From: an uncultured Fenollaria sp. | GTDB taxonomy: Bacteria > Bacillota > Clostridia > Tissierellales > Peptoniphilaceae | Length of the DNA stretch: 24,554 nt | Assembly: GCF_946221515.1 (NCBI RefSeq) | Contig: NZ_CAMJVK010000026.1 | Coordinates: 1-24,554 of the forward strand | Direction: 5' to 3' | Shown: positions 14,475 through 22,671 of the stretch, one piece after another | How the letters are laid out: each line of letters starts with the position of its first letter | How positions within the stretch are numbered: position 1 is the stretch's first letter | Made by a program: the position numbers and the translations under genes | Notes under the pieces: model-generated | Database searches by the model: none | What the model saw: only the letters and a program-made list of their open reading frames with translations | Told to the model about the DNA's origin: nothing

Positions 14475-17236
14475 TACTCATTCCTTCCACAGCAGTTTTT
14501 GTACTTCTTGCCGCTTCCGCATGGGCAAGGATCGTTCCTGCCAACTTTTTTAGTTTTTCTAACGTATGGCTTCTTCTTTTCGTCAGAACCCGCGCCTTCG
14601 AAGCCTTCCTTTATATTCTTATTTTGCTCTCTTCTCTTAACCTTGCTTGGATCTTCAACGTGGAATAAAATTCTTAAAGTGTCTTCCTTGATCGCTTCGT
14701 TCATCGCCTCGAACATGTCAAAGCCTTCAATTGCGTAGGCCCTAGCAGGGTCCTCTTGCGCCATGGACCTAAGTCCAATACCTTGCTTCAACTGATCCAT
14801 CGCGTCGATGTGATCCATCCATTTGTCGTCAACAACTTGTAGAAGCACGATTCTCTCTATCTCTCTGAACTTTTCAGGAGTAAATTCATTTTCCTTCGCT
14901 TCGTATTTTTTAAGCGCGTGCTCTGTAAGCATGTCAATTAGCTCATCCTTGAGAATGTCCTTAGTGTTTAGGCCACTAATATCTTCCATATCTATATCGA
15001 AAATGGCCTTAAGGTGCATGAATAAGCTCTTGAAGTCCCAGTCGCCACAGTCTTCTTTTTCAAAAGTCATGGTATTAACAAAACCCGCTATGACGTCCTT
15101 GATCATGGCTGTGATATTGTCCCTAAAATCAGCGCCTTCAAGCAGTTTCTTTCTCTCAGCGTAGATGACTTCCCTTTGCTTGTTCATTACGTCATCGTAC
15201 TTAAGAACGTGCTTTCTGATACCGTAGTTGTTTCCTTCGACCTTTCTTTGAGCCGACTCAATCAGCCTTGTCAATACTGGCGATTTTATCGAGTCGCCTT
15301 CAGGCATCTTCATCATGTCGATGGCGTTTTTAAATCTGTCGCCGCCAAATAGACGCATTAAGTCGTCTTCAGCCGATATATAGAATGTCGATGAACCGGG
15401 GTCACCTTGTCTGCCGGCACGGCCACGGAGTTGATTGTCGATACGTCTTGACTCGTGTCTTTCAGTACCGATGATGTGTAAGCCGCCTGCATCAATAACC
15501 TTGGCCTTTTCCTCTTGAAGTTCCTTCTTATATTGTTCAACGTATTCGTCGTATTCTTTTCTATTCTTTAGAATTTCACTGTCCTTAGTGTCTTCGTGCG
15601 AGTCAACTTGCGCCATCTCTTCCTCAGATAGACCCTTTCTCCTCATCGCTTGCTTTGCCATAAACTCAGGGTTACCGCCTAAGATGATGTCGGTACCACG
15701 GCCCGCCATGTTAGTCGCTATCGTAACTTGACCCAAACGGCCCGCTTGAGCAACTATCTCCGCTTCTTTGTCGTGGAACTTCGCGTTTAAGACCTCATGC
15801 TTGATGCCAGTCTTTTTAAGTAGCTTCGATAGTTCTTCCGACTTTTCTATGGATATAGTTCCGACTAGAACCGGTTGACCTGTTTCGTGTCTAGCCTTGA
15901 TATCATCAATAACAGCGCCAAATTTCTCAGCCTCAGTTCTATAAATCTCGTCAGGATTATCTTGTCTGATAACAGGCTTGTTAGTCGGTATCTCAATAAC
16001 GTCCATGTGGTAGATGTCTTGAAATTCCTCTTCTTCAGTCTTCGCAGTACCAGTCATACCCGAAAGTTTCTTGTACATTCTAAAGTAGTTTTGGAAAGTT
16101 ATAGTCGCCAAAGTCTTCGACTCGCTCCTAACCTCAAGGCCTTCCTTCGCCTCAATTGCTTGATGTAGACCATCCGAGTAGCGTCTACCAAACATCAAAC
16201 GGCCAGTAAACTCGTCAACGATGATGATCTCGCCATCTTTCACAACATAGTCCTTGTCCTTCTTCATGAGGCTTCTAGCCTTCATCGCTTGATTAATATG
16301 GTGAATGATCTCCATATTCTCAATGTCAGAGAGGTTTTCCACCTTGAAAAATTCCTCCGCCTTCTTAGTACCAAGCTCTGTTAATAGCACAGAACGGTCC
16401 TTTTCGTTGACAACGTAGTCCTTAGTCTCTTCCTCCTCTTCCTCTTGCTTGACAAACCTGTCAAGAGGGTCCACGTGCTCGTCAGGGTCTTGCACCCTAA
16501 CCGATAGACGCGATACAAAAGTCTTCGCAAGCTCATAAAGATCAGTAGATTTGTCGCCTTGACCAGAAATGATAAGAGGTGTTCTCGCCTCATCTATTAA
16601 AATAGAGTCCACTTCGTCGACAATCGCGTAGTTTAAGTCCCTTTGCACCATATTTTCCTTGTAGATGACCATGTTGTCCCTTAAGTAGTCGAAACCGAAT
16701 TCGTTGTTAGTACCATAAGTAATGTCCGCAGCGTAAGCCATTTTCCTCTCGTCCTTAGGCATATCGTGCACGATGCAGCCGACAGATAGACCAAGATATT
16801 CAAAAACCTTGCCCATCCAGTCCCTATCACGCTTAGCAAGGTAGTCGTTCACAGTAACGATGTGTACACCCTTGCCCTCAAGCGCATTTAAGTAAGCCGG
16901 CATAGTCTCAACCAAAGTCTTACCTTCACCAGTTTTCATCTCAGCGATGCGGCCTTGATGCAAAATGATGCCGCCCTCGACTTGCACCCTGTATGGCGTC
17001 ATGCCTAGAACCCTCTTCGAAGCTTCCCTAACAGTCGCAAACGCCTCCGGTAAAATGTCGTCAAGCGTTTCACCGCCCTTAAGTCTTTCCTTTAATTTAT
17101 TAGTATTATCCTTTAATTCCTCGTCCGATAGCTTCGAGTAAGAATCCTCCAAAGCCATAACCTCTTCAACTTGTGATCTGTTCTTTTTAATAGCCCTATC
17201 CGAAGTAGAGCCAAATATTTTTGAGAATAATCCCAT
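14474..17236 (-). CDS. secA: Preprotein translocase ATPase SecA
   Basis: The 920-residue motor drives secretory proteins through SecYEG. Visible are the N-terminal LFSKIFGSTSDRAIKKNRSQ, Walker A MKTGEGKTL (about 100-108), the DEAD-like IVDEVDSILIDEAR, the GMTGTAKTEEEEF segment, the VTIATNMAGRGTDI helicase motif, GLHIIGTERHESRRIDNQLR and the GRAGRQGDPGSS motif. The C-terminal zinc-binding tail is DPCPCGSGKKYKNCC, with Cys904, 906, 915 and 916. The length is typical for SecA with an intact tail. GAAGGTG lies before the ATG. It heads the operon behind its own promoter. The surface protein and lipoproteins nearby are among its likely clients. Confidence 0.97.
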   Translation of the reverse strand: MGLFSKIFGSTSDRAIKKNRSQVEEVMALEDSYSKLSDEELKDNTNKLKERLKGGETLDDILPEAFATVREASKRVLGMTPYRVQVEGGIILHQGRIAEMKTGEGKTLVETMPAYLNALEGKGVHIVTVNDYLAKRDRDWMGKVFEYLGLSVGCIVHDMPKDERKMAYAADITYGTNNEFGFDYLRDNMVIYKENMVQRDLNYAIVDEVDSILIDEARTPLIISGQGDKSTDLYELAKTFVSRLSVRVQDPDEHVDPLDRFVKQEEEEEETKDYVVNEKDRSVLLTELGTKKAEEFFKVENLSDIENMEIIHHINQAMKARSLMKKDKDYVVKDGEIIIVDEFTGRLMFGRRYSDGLHQAIEAKEGLEVRSESKTLATITFQNYFRMYKKLSGMTGTAKTEEEEFQDIYHMDVIEIPTNKPVIRQDNPDEIYRTEAEKFGAVIDDIKARHETGQPVLVGTISIEKSEELSKLLKKTGIKHEVLNAKFHDKEAEIVAQAGRLGQVTIATNMAGRGTDIILGGNPEFMAKQAMRRKGLSEEEMAQVDSHEDTKDSEILKNRKEYDEYVEQYKKELQEEKAKVIDAGGLHIIGTERHESRRIDNQLRGRAGRQGDPGSSTFYISAEDDLMRLFGGDRFKNAIDMMKMPEGDSIKSPVLTRLIESAQRKVEGNNYGIRKHVLKYDDVMNKQREVIYAERKKLLEGADFRDNITAMIKDVIAGFVNTMTFEKEDCGDWDFKSLFMHLKAIFDIDMEDISGLNTKDILKDELIDMLTEHALKKYEAKENEFTPEKFREIERIVLLQVVDDKWMDHIDAMDQLKQGIGLRSMAQEDPARAYAIEGFDMFEAMNEAIKEDTLRILFHVEDPSKVKRREQNKNIKEGFEGAGSDEKKKPYVRKTKKVGRNDPCPCGSGKKYKNCCGRNE

Positions 17237-17268
17237 AATTTCACCTTCTTTAAATTACTTCACCCTTT

Positions 17269-17297
17269 ATTATACCTTATTTGAGATGAAATTACAA
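17269..17297 (-). promoter_or_regulatory. secA operon promoter
   Basis: On the minus strand TTGTAA (17292-17297), a 17-base spacer and TATAAT (17269-17274) lie about 30 nt upstream of the secA start. The -10 is perfect and the -35 matches at four of six positions. Confidence 0.7.
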
Positions 17298-17377
17298 GAA
17301 CTTGGAAAATATTTTATGATTAATAGCCCTCGCCACGCGCATGGCCTTGCCCCTTCAATTAATTTTGCATGAGTAAT

Positions 17378-17479
17378 GACGGGTGGATGGTATACACCGG
17401 GCGAATGGTATATGACGAGCAGATGGTATACACCGGGCAGATAGTATATGACGGACAGATGGTATATGCTGAGCGAATG
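17378..17479 (+). repeat. 18-bp minisatellite, about 5.7 copies
   Basis: Five full 18-base units start at 17378, 17396, 17414, 17432 and 17450, and a partial sixth starts at 17468. The consensus is close to GACGGGCAGATGGTATAT. Odd and even units differ (GAC... versus ACC...), giving a 36-bp higher-order period. There are no spacers, so it is not CRISPR. Read from ATG 17369 the array is open through 17521 as 50 codons with repeated MVY triplets, but I see no ribosome binding site. Its base composition is richer in G than its flanks. It lies in the divergent gap between secA and pstS. Confidence 0.9.
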
Positions 17480-17510
17480 CTTTTTTCTTTTACTTACACT
17501 TTTCTTCCTT

Positions 17511-17757
17511 TATATATATAATTATATATATAATGCCTAAGTTTTTGAATCACAATAATGCTTTTGCAAAAAAGTCTTCTTTTTAGATATAAAATACGTA
17601 AGTATTTTTTATCGCAAGAAAAGTTTTGCAAAAAACTTTTCATATATATAGGCTTATATAGGCGAGTTATATATAGTCTAGGTGATACTATTATGAAAAA
17701 CGTTTTTCACGAGAAACGCTTTTTGCGAAATCTATTTTGTAAAGTATATTTTACAAA
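17511..17757. repeat. AT-rich cluster of palindromes and hairpins upstream of pstS
   Basis: The stretch holds a 22-bp perfect palindrome of TA repeats (17511-17532) and a 10-bp perfect stem with a GCAA tetraloop (GAAAAGTTTT at 17618-17627 with AAAACTTTTC at 17632-17641). It also holds the palindrome GAAAAACGTTTTTC (17695-17708), a CGC/GCG mini-stem (17717-17727), and TTTGTAAA/TTTACAAA (17736-17743 and 17750-17757). None is followed by a clear T-run in either direction. The rest of the secA-pstS gap has no gene that I can support. Confidence 0.6.
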
Positions 17758-17798
17758 TACAAGGCTATTTCCCTAAAAATCAAAAAAATTATGGTAAT

Positions 17799-17861
17799 TT
17801 TACATATTTTACACAAACTTTACAATTGTCACACAAAATCTTAATATTATAACTCTATAAT
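17799..17861 (+). promoter_or_regulatory. Pho-box promoter of the pst-pho operon
   Basis: Four direct hexamers resemble the PhoP/PhoB box: TTTACA at 17799, 17808 and 17819, and GTCACA at 17828, with gaps of 3 to 5 bases. They end where a -35 should be. TATAAT at 17856-17861 is a perfect -10, but the -35 position (about 17833-17838) reads ACAAAA. A strong -10 with activator repeats instead of a -35 is what a phosphate-starvation promoter should look like. The regulator would be the PhoP-like protein encoded further along the same operon. Confidence 0.7.
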
Positions 17862-17899
17862 CAACTTGTAAAAATAATTTAAAGGAGTGTTATTTAAAA

Positions 17900-18835
17900 A
17901 TGACAAAAAAATTAATTTCATTATTGCTAGTACTTGTATTAGCATTCTCTCTAGTAGCTTGCTCTAAGGACGAAGAAAAACCTGCTGAAACAGCTACTGA
18001 AACAAAAACAGAAGAAAAGACTGAAGAAAAAACTGAAGAACAAGCACCTGAAGCTTCTAACGAACCTATCACTGTAATCTCAAGAGAAGACGGTTCTGGT
18101 ACTAGAGGAGCTTTCATCGAAATCACTGGTATCGAAAAAAAGGACGGAGACACTAAGGTTGACAGAACTACTGTTGAAGCTGTTGTTCAAAAATCTACTA
18201 ACGCTGTTATGATGACTGTTAACGGTGACAAGAACGCAATCGGTTACATCTCTTTAGGATCTTTAAACGATAGCGTTAAGGCTGTTAAGGTTGAAGGCGT
18301 AGAAGCTACTGCTGATGACGTTCTTGACGGTTCATACAAGATCGCAAGACCATTCAACATTGTATACAAGGGTGAGCTTGATGGTCTTAAGAAGGACTTC
18401 ATAGACTTTATGATGTCTAAAGAAGGACAAGACATGGTTCTTGAAAACAAATATGTTCAAGTTGACACTGCAGCTCCTGAATACAAACAAAGTTCTCAAT
18501 CAGGTAAGCTTGTAGTTGGTGGATCAACATCTGTTACTCCACTTATGGAAAAATTCGCTGAAAAATACATGGAAATGTATCCAGACGTTAAGATTGAAAT
18601 CCAATCAACTGGATCATCTGCTGGTATCCAAGCAGCTATCGAAGATGCAGCTGATTTAGGTATGGCATCAAGAGACGTTTCTGATGAAGAAAAGGCTGAA
18701 TTAACTAACGTAGTTATCGCTAAAGACGGTATCGCTGTTATAGTTAACAACGAAAACGCAATCGAAGATTTAACTCTTGATCAAATAAAAGGCATCTTCG
18801 TAGGCGATATCAAAACTTGGGGAGATATTAAATAA
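17900..18835 (+). CDS. pstS: Phosphate-binding lipoprotein PstS, circularly permuted
   Basis: The 311-residue lipoprotein captures phosphate for PstCAB. The lipobox LVAC gives lipidated Cys21, followed by a Thr/Glu/Lys-rich linker to about residue 50. The order of the binding domain is swapped relative to standard PstS. Residues 57-185 carry the segment normally found in the C-terminal half (VISREDGSGTRGAF, IGYISLGSLNDSVKAVKVEG, RPFNIVYKG, FIDFMMSKEGQDMV). Residues 203-311 carry the usual N-terminal half (VVGGSTSVTPLMEKFAEKYM, STGSSAGIQAA, LGMASRDVSDEEK, and IVNNENAIEDLTLDQIKGIF). The protein ends at KTWGDIK, exactly where the other half normally continues. All phosphate-contacting loops are present. 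AAAGGAG lies 13 bases before the ATG, a slightly long spacing. It is first in the operon. Confidence 0.92.
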   Translation: MTKKLISLLLVLVLAFSLVACSKDEEKPAETATETKTEEKTEEKTEEQAPEASNEPITVISREDGSGTRGAFIEITGIEKKDGDTKVDRTTVEAVVQKSTNAVMMTVNGDKNAIGYISLGSLNDSVKAVKVEGVEATADDVLDGSYKIARPFNIVYKGELDGLKKDFIDFMMSKEGQDMVLENKYVQVDTAAPEYKQSSQSGKLVVGGSTSVTPLMEKFAEKYMEMYPDVKIEIQSTGSSAGIQAAIEDAADLGMASRDVSDEEKAELTNVVIAKDGIAVIVNNENAIEDLTLDQIKGIFVGDIKTWGDIK

Positions 18836-18860
18836 TTTAGACTAAAACAAAATTTCTTGA

Positions 18861-18883
18861 GGAGGGCCAGATTTGAGCCCTCC
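18861..18883 (+). other. pstS-pstC intergenic hairpin
   Basis: GGAGGGC (18861-18867) pairs with GCCCTCC (18877-18883) around a nine-base loop and is followed by ATAATTTT. It is a strong stem with a weak U-tract between the first and second genes. It may protect the pstS mRNA 3' end or partially terminate, which would favour pstS over the transporter genes. Confidence 0.65.
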
Positions 18884-18904
18884 ATAATTTTATAAGGAGT
18901 AATT

Positions 18905-19771
18905 ATGAATAAAAATTTTAAAGAGAATTTCATGAAGTATTTCTTCTTTGTCATCTCTCTTATCTCAGTCGCTGCTCTATTACTTATATGCTACTTCATT
19001 TTCTCCGAAGGCATTCCTTTTGTAAAAGAGTACGGACTAAAAGAGTTTTTAATTGGCAAAGTATGGGCTCCTAGGAACGTTCCCGCGTCTTACGGTATCG
19101 TGTCAATGGTAGTTGGCTCGGTCTATACAACGCTCGGCGCGATTATCATAGGTCTGCCTATAGGTTTACTTACTGCCATATATATGGCCTTCTACGCCAA
19201 TAAAAAAGCATACAAAATACTGGAGCCAGCTGTTCAGCTAATGGCGGGCATCCCTTCAATTGTATATGGTTTCTTTGCCCTTGTAGTTATTGTGCCGCTT
19301 GTAAGAAAAAGTTTTGGCGGTGACGGCATGAATATAATAACGGCTTCCCTACTTTTAGGAATAATGATACTTCCAACTATAATCTCCATTTGTGAGTCAT
19401 CATTAAGAGCCGTCCCAAAATCATTCTACCAAGGTTCAGTAGCACTCGGTGCAAGTAAGGAAATAAGCATATTTAAAGTCGTTGTACCTGCTGCAAAGAG
19501 CGGGATCATCTCCTCTTTCATCTTAGGTATAGGTAGAGCGATAGGTGAAACTATGGCTGTTTACTTAATTGCGGGTAATCAGCCTAGGATCCCGACTTCC
19601 ATTACACAAGGGGTTAGAACACTTACAACAAATATAGTTATAGAGATGGCATACGCTACACCAAAGCATAGACAAGGACTTATCGCGACTGCCATGGTCC
19701 TATTCATCTTCATTTTGATAATTAACACTATATTCTACTTTATTAAAGGAAGTGAAAAGAATTATGAGTAA
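18905..19771 (+). CDS. pstC: Phosphate ABC transporter permease PstC
   Basis: The 288-residue inner-membrane permease forms the channel with PstA. Six hydrophobic segments are visible, starting with FFFVISLISVAALLLICYFI. The periplasmic-type loop APRNVPASYGIVSMVVGS, the family segment AGIPSIVYGFFALVVIVPLV, and the EAA-like ATPase-docking loop SFYQGSVALGASKEISIFKV all match PstC. AAGGAG lies five bases before the ATG. The end overlaps pstA by 8 nt. Confidence 0.95.
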   Translation: MNKNFKENFMKYFFFVISLISVAALLLICYFIFSEGIPFVKEYGLKEFLIGKVWAPRNVPASYGIVSMVVGSVYTTLGAIIIGLPIGLLTAIYMAFYANKKAYKILEPAVQLMAGIPSIVYGFFALVVIVPLVRKSFGGDGMNIITASLLLGIMILPTIISICESSLRAVPKSFYQGSVALGASKEISIFKVVVPAAKSGIISSFILGIGRAIGETMAVYLIAGNQPRIPTSITQGVRTLTTNIVIEMAYATPKHRQGLIATAMVLFIFILIINTIFYFIKGSEKNYE

Positions 19772-20567
19772 ATTTTTAAAAATATTGATCAAAGTCGCTG
19801 CCTACTTCACTTTGGCTACACTTGTCTTCATAATCCTTTACATCTCGGTTAATGGTATACCAAACCTAAAGCCATCCTTATTCGCGCTTAAGTACACAAC
19901 AGAGAACGTATCGATGCTGCCAAGCTTAATTGTGACGCTTGTAGTTGTTGTTCTCACTTTACTCGTAGCCGTGCCCATAGGTGTTGCGAGCGCCATTTAC
20001 CTAAGCGAATACTCGAAGAAGGGCTCGAAAATCGTAAAGATTATTAGGCTTGGTACTGAGTCACTTGCAGGTATCCCGTCTATCATCTACGGTCTATTTG
20101 GTATGATCTTCTTCGTATATGAGCTTCAGATGCAATACTCAATCATGGCGTGCGTCTTAACCGCCATCATCATGGTCTTGCCAATCATAATAAGAACGTC
20201 GGAAGAAGCGATACTTGCTGTACCTGACTCGTTTAGAAAGGCCTCCTTTGGTCTAGGCGCAGGAAAACTATCGACGATATTCAAAGTAGTTTTACCTCCA
20301 GCTATGAACGGAATTTTGGCAGGTATCATACTTTCTATAGGTAGAATCGTCGGCGAAACTGCTGCATTTATCTACACTCTAGGTACTGCGACTGCCATGC
20401 CAAAGGCGCTTAACGAATCAGGAAGGACGCTTGCCCTACACATGTACGTACTAAGTGACGAGGGCTTCCACGTTGAAGCAAGCTTTGCAACTGCCTTTGT
20501 TTTACTGATTGTGGTTGTAATTATCAATATGCTTTCAACAAAATTATCAAGAAAGGTTATGAAATAA
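19764..20567 (+). CDS. pstA: Phosphate ABC transporter permease PstA
   Basis: The 267-residue membrane partner of PstC has about six hydrophobic helices. It carries AVPIGVASAIYLSEYSKKGS, LAGIPSIIYGLFGMIFFVY and the docking loop SFRKASFGLGAGKLSTIFKV, all PstA-like. An upstream in-frame GTG at 19752 exists. The ATG at 19764 has AAAGGAAG upstream and gives a normal N-terminus, so I prefer it. It overlaps pstC by 8 nt and pstB by 1 nt. Confidence 0.94.
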   Translation: MSKFLKILIKVAAYFTLATLVFIILYISVNGIPNLKPSLFALKYTTENVSMLPSLIVTLVVVVLTLLVAVPIGVASAIYLSEYSKKGSKIVKIIRLGTESLAGIPSIIYGLFGMIFFVYELQMQYSIMACVLTAIIMVLPIIIRTSEEAILAVPDSFRKASFGLGAGKLSTIFKVVLPPAMNGILAGIILSIGRIVGETAAFIYTLGTATAMPKALNESGRTLALHMYVLSDEGFHVEASFATAFVLLIVVVIINMLSTKLSRKVMK

Positions 20568-21319
20568 TGAATAAAATTGAAGTTAAAAATGTTGACCTCT
20601 TTTATGGTGATTTTCAGGCGCTAAAGAATGTGTCTATGGATATGCCGGAGAATAAGATCACGGCTTTCATTGGCCCATCTGGCTGTGGTAAATCAACGCT
20701 ATTAAAGAGTTTAAATAGAATGAATGATCTTGTCGATGGTGTAAAAATCACTGGCGAAATCACTTTGGATGGCGAGGACATCTACGCTCCAAAAGTTGAT
20801 GTGAACGAGCTTCGTAAGAGGGTTGGCATGGTTTTTCAGCAGCCAAACCCATTTAGCATGTCTATATACGATAACATTGCTTATGGCCCTCGTGTTCACG
20901 GTATTAAGAAGAAAAAGGACCTTGACATCATAGTAGAAAGGTCACTACAAGGTGCGGCTCTTTGGGACGAAGTAAAAGATAAACTAAAGAGAAACGCGCT
21001 TCAAATATCTGGTGGACAGCAACAAAGGCTTTGCATAGCAAGGGCGCTAGCTGTTGAGCCGGAAGTTCTATTGATGGACGAACCAACATCGGCTCTTGAC
21101 CCAATATCGACATCGAAGATCGAAGAATTATGCGAATCACTTAAGGACCATTACACCATCGTCATCGTGACTCACAACATGCAACAAGCTGCTCGTATAT
21201 CTGACTACTGCTCCTTCTTCTTTGAAGGCGAAATCATTGAATCGGATCAAACGAGCGCCATTTTCCAAAATCCAAAAAATAAAAAGACTGAAGACTATAT
21301 CACTGGTAGATTCGGTTAA
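20567..21319 (+). CDS. pstB: Phosphate ABC transporter ATPase PstB
   Basis: The 250-residue cytoplasmic ATPase energises PstCA. It has Walker A GPSGCGKST (36-44), the Q-loop GMVFQQPNPFSMSIYDNIAY, which is characteristic of PstB, the signature ISGGQQQRLCIARAL, Walker B LLMDEPTSALDPIS and the switch histidine VTHNMQQAARISDY. It ends ENPK-like (NPKNKKTEDYITGRFG), which is the normal PstB C-terminus. The start overlaps the pstA stop by one base (TAATG). Confidence 0.97.
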   Translation: MNKIEVKNVDLFYGDFQALKNVSMDMPENKITAFIGPSGCGKSTLLKSLNRMNDLVDGVKITGEITLDGEDIYAPKVDVNELRKRVGMVFQQPNPFSMSIYDNIAYGPRVHGIKKKKDLDIIVERSLQGAALWDEVKDKLKRNALQISGGQQQRLCIARALAVEPEVLLMDEPTSALDPISTSKIEELCESLKDHYTIVIVTHNMQQAARISDYCSFFFEGEIIESDQTSAIFQNPKNKKTEDYITGRFG

Positions 21320-21334
21320 AAAAGGGGTATAATC

Positions 21335-21991
21335 ATGGTAAGAACAAGATACATTAATGAATTAGAAAATTTAAAAAATGAAATCATTTTATATAGTGCT
21401 ATCGTTGAAAAGATGCTGATGGACATGAAAGTGACTATAGAGACGGCTGCGGAGGATACTGATATCAAAGATCAGCTTCACGAAATTGAGAGTAAAGAGG
21501 ACGAGATTCGCGAGTACAACAGAAACATCGAGACGCTTTGCCTTAAGATCATGTCGACTCAACAACCGGTTGCGAAGGATTTAAGGTTTGTTTCGTCTAC
21601 TTTAAACATCATCAGAAACGTTGAAAAGATCGGCGGACACGTGATTGAAGTCGCTGGCCTACTTAATTTTGTAAGTATCGGCGAGGACTTCACTGAAGAG
21701 ATTTTGGATATGTGCCTATCGACTAAGAAGATGTTAAAGAGCGCGATTGATGCCTTTATCACTGGCGATTTGGAAGAGAGCTACAAGGTCATCGCCTCTG
21801 ACGACAAGATTGACGCTTTATTCAGCCACATAATGAGTGAAGTCGTAGAGAAAATTGGCGAGAAAAAAGATGACGCTCTAAGGCTTATTGACATCATACA
21901 AATTGCAAAGTACTTCGAAAGAATCGGCGACAATGCGGAATCTATCGCGGACTGGAGCGTATTTTCAATCACTGCTAAGCACTATGAGTAG
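21335..21991 (+). CDS. phoU: Phosphate signalling protein PhoU
   Basis: The 218-residue all-helical cytoplasmic protein has two three-helix bundle repeats with the metal-binding PhoU signature. The first repeat includes IESKEDEIREYNRNIETLCL and PVAKDLRFVSSTLNIIRNVE. The second includes IASDDKIDALFSHIMSEVVE and IIQIAKYFERIGDNAESIAD. PhoU links the state of the Pst transporter to the PhoR kinase and dampens the Pho response when phosphate is plentiful. It lies 15 nt after pstB with AAAAGGGG upstream. Its position before phoP-phoR, in the same transcript, fits that bridging role. Confidence 0.95.
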   Translation: MVRTRYINELENLKNEIILYSAIVEKMLMDMKVTIETAAEDTDIKDQLHEIESKEDEIREYNRNIETLCLKIMSTQQPVAKDLRFVSSTLNIIRNVEKIGGHVIEVAGLLNFVSIGEDFTEEILDMCLSTKKMLKSAIDAFITGDLEESYKVIASDDKIDALFSHIMSEVVEKIGEKKDDALRLIDIIQIAKYFERIGDNAESIADWSVFSITAKHYE

Positions 21992-21999
21992 GAGGAGCT

Positions 22000-22671
22000 A
22001 TGATATATATAGTTGAAGACGACAGGAGCATTAGGGACTTAGTTCTATATGCACTGCACAATGAAAATTACAAGGCTGAAGGCTTTGAGAATGCTGATGA
22101 GTTCTTCGCAAGAGTTAAAAAAGAATTGCCAACGCTAGTTATGCTCGACATCATGCTGCCTGGCACAAGCGGACTTGAAATACTTGATCAAATGAAGAGG
22201 GATGCTGCACTAAAGAACATCCCCGTAATTATGCTAACAGCTAAAACTACTGAGTTTGACAAGATTACAGGTCTCGATAGAGGCGCCGATGACTACATCA
22301 CAAAGCCATTTAGCGTGCTTGAACTCTTGGCAAGGGTCAGAGCCCTTCTTAGACGCAGCAAAGTGAACGCTGGCGACGTACTTGATTACGCCGGAATCAG
22401 ACTCGACTACGACAAAAGAACCGCAACAGTTGATGGCGAGCCCATCTCCCTTACTTATAAAGAGTTTGAGCTCTTATACTTTTTACTATCGAACCCAAAC
22501 ATCGTCCTAACAAGAGACAGGATTATAGAGAAGATCTGGGGCTACGATTTTGAAGGAGAGACAAGAACTGTTGACGTTCACATCGCTTCGATTAGATCGA
22601 AAATTGAGCCATATCAAGGCATTATCAAGACTATCAGAAGCCTTGGCTATAAGGTTGGTGACGAAAAGTGA
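22000..22671 (+). CDS. phoP: Response regulator PhoP/PhoB-type (OmpR family)
   Basis: The 223-residue two-domain regulator has a receiver domain with the acidic pocket Asp7-Asp8, phosphoacceptor Asp50 (MLDIMLPG), Thr80 and Lys102 (ITKPF). A winged-helix domain of about 125-223 follows, with LTYKEFELLYFLLSNPNIVL, TRDRIIEKIWGYDFEGETRT and VDVHIASIRSKIEP. The OmpR/PhoB subtype is clear. Its assignment to phosphate rests on its operon position after phoU and before the kinase. GGAGGAG lies just before the ATG. It overlaps phoR by 4 nt (GTGA). It probably binds the TTTACA repeats upstream of pstS. Confidence 0.93.
   Translation: MIYIVEDDRSIRDLVLYALHNENYKAEGFENADEFFARVKKELPTLVMLDIMLPGTSGLEILDQMKRDAALKNIPVIMLTAKTTEFDKITGLDRGADDYITKPFSVLELLARVRALLRRSKVNAGDVLDYAGIRLDYDKRTATVDGEPISLTYKEFELLYFLLSNPNIVLTRDRIIEKIWGYDFEGETRTVDVHIASIRSKIEPYQGIIKTIRSLGYKVGDEK

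Noticed and set aside
17378..17479. CRISPR array
   Set aside because: The 18-bp units are directly adjacent with no spacers, and no cas genes are present.
17558..17776. 72-codon + strand ORF upstream of pstS
   Set aside because: No ribosome binding site, composition driven by AT-rich hairpins, no recognisable domain; it is a by-product of the palindrome cluster.
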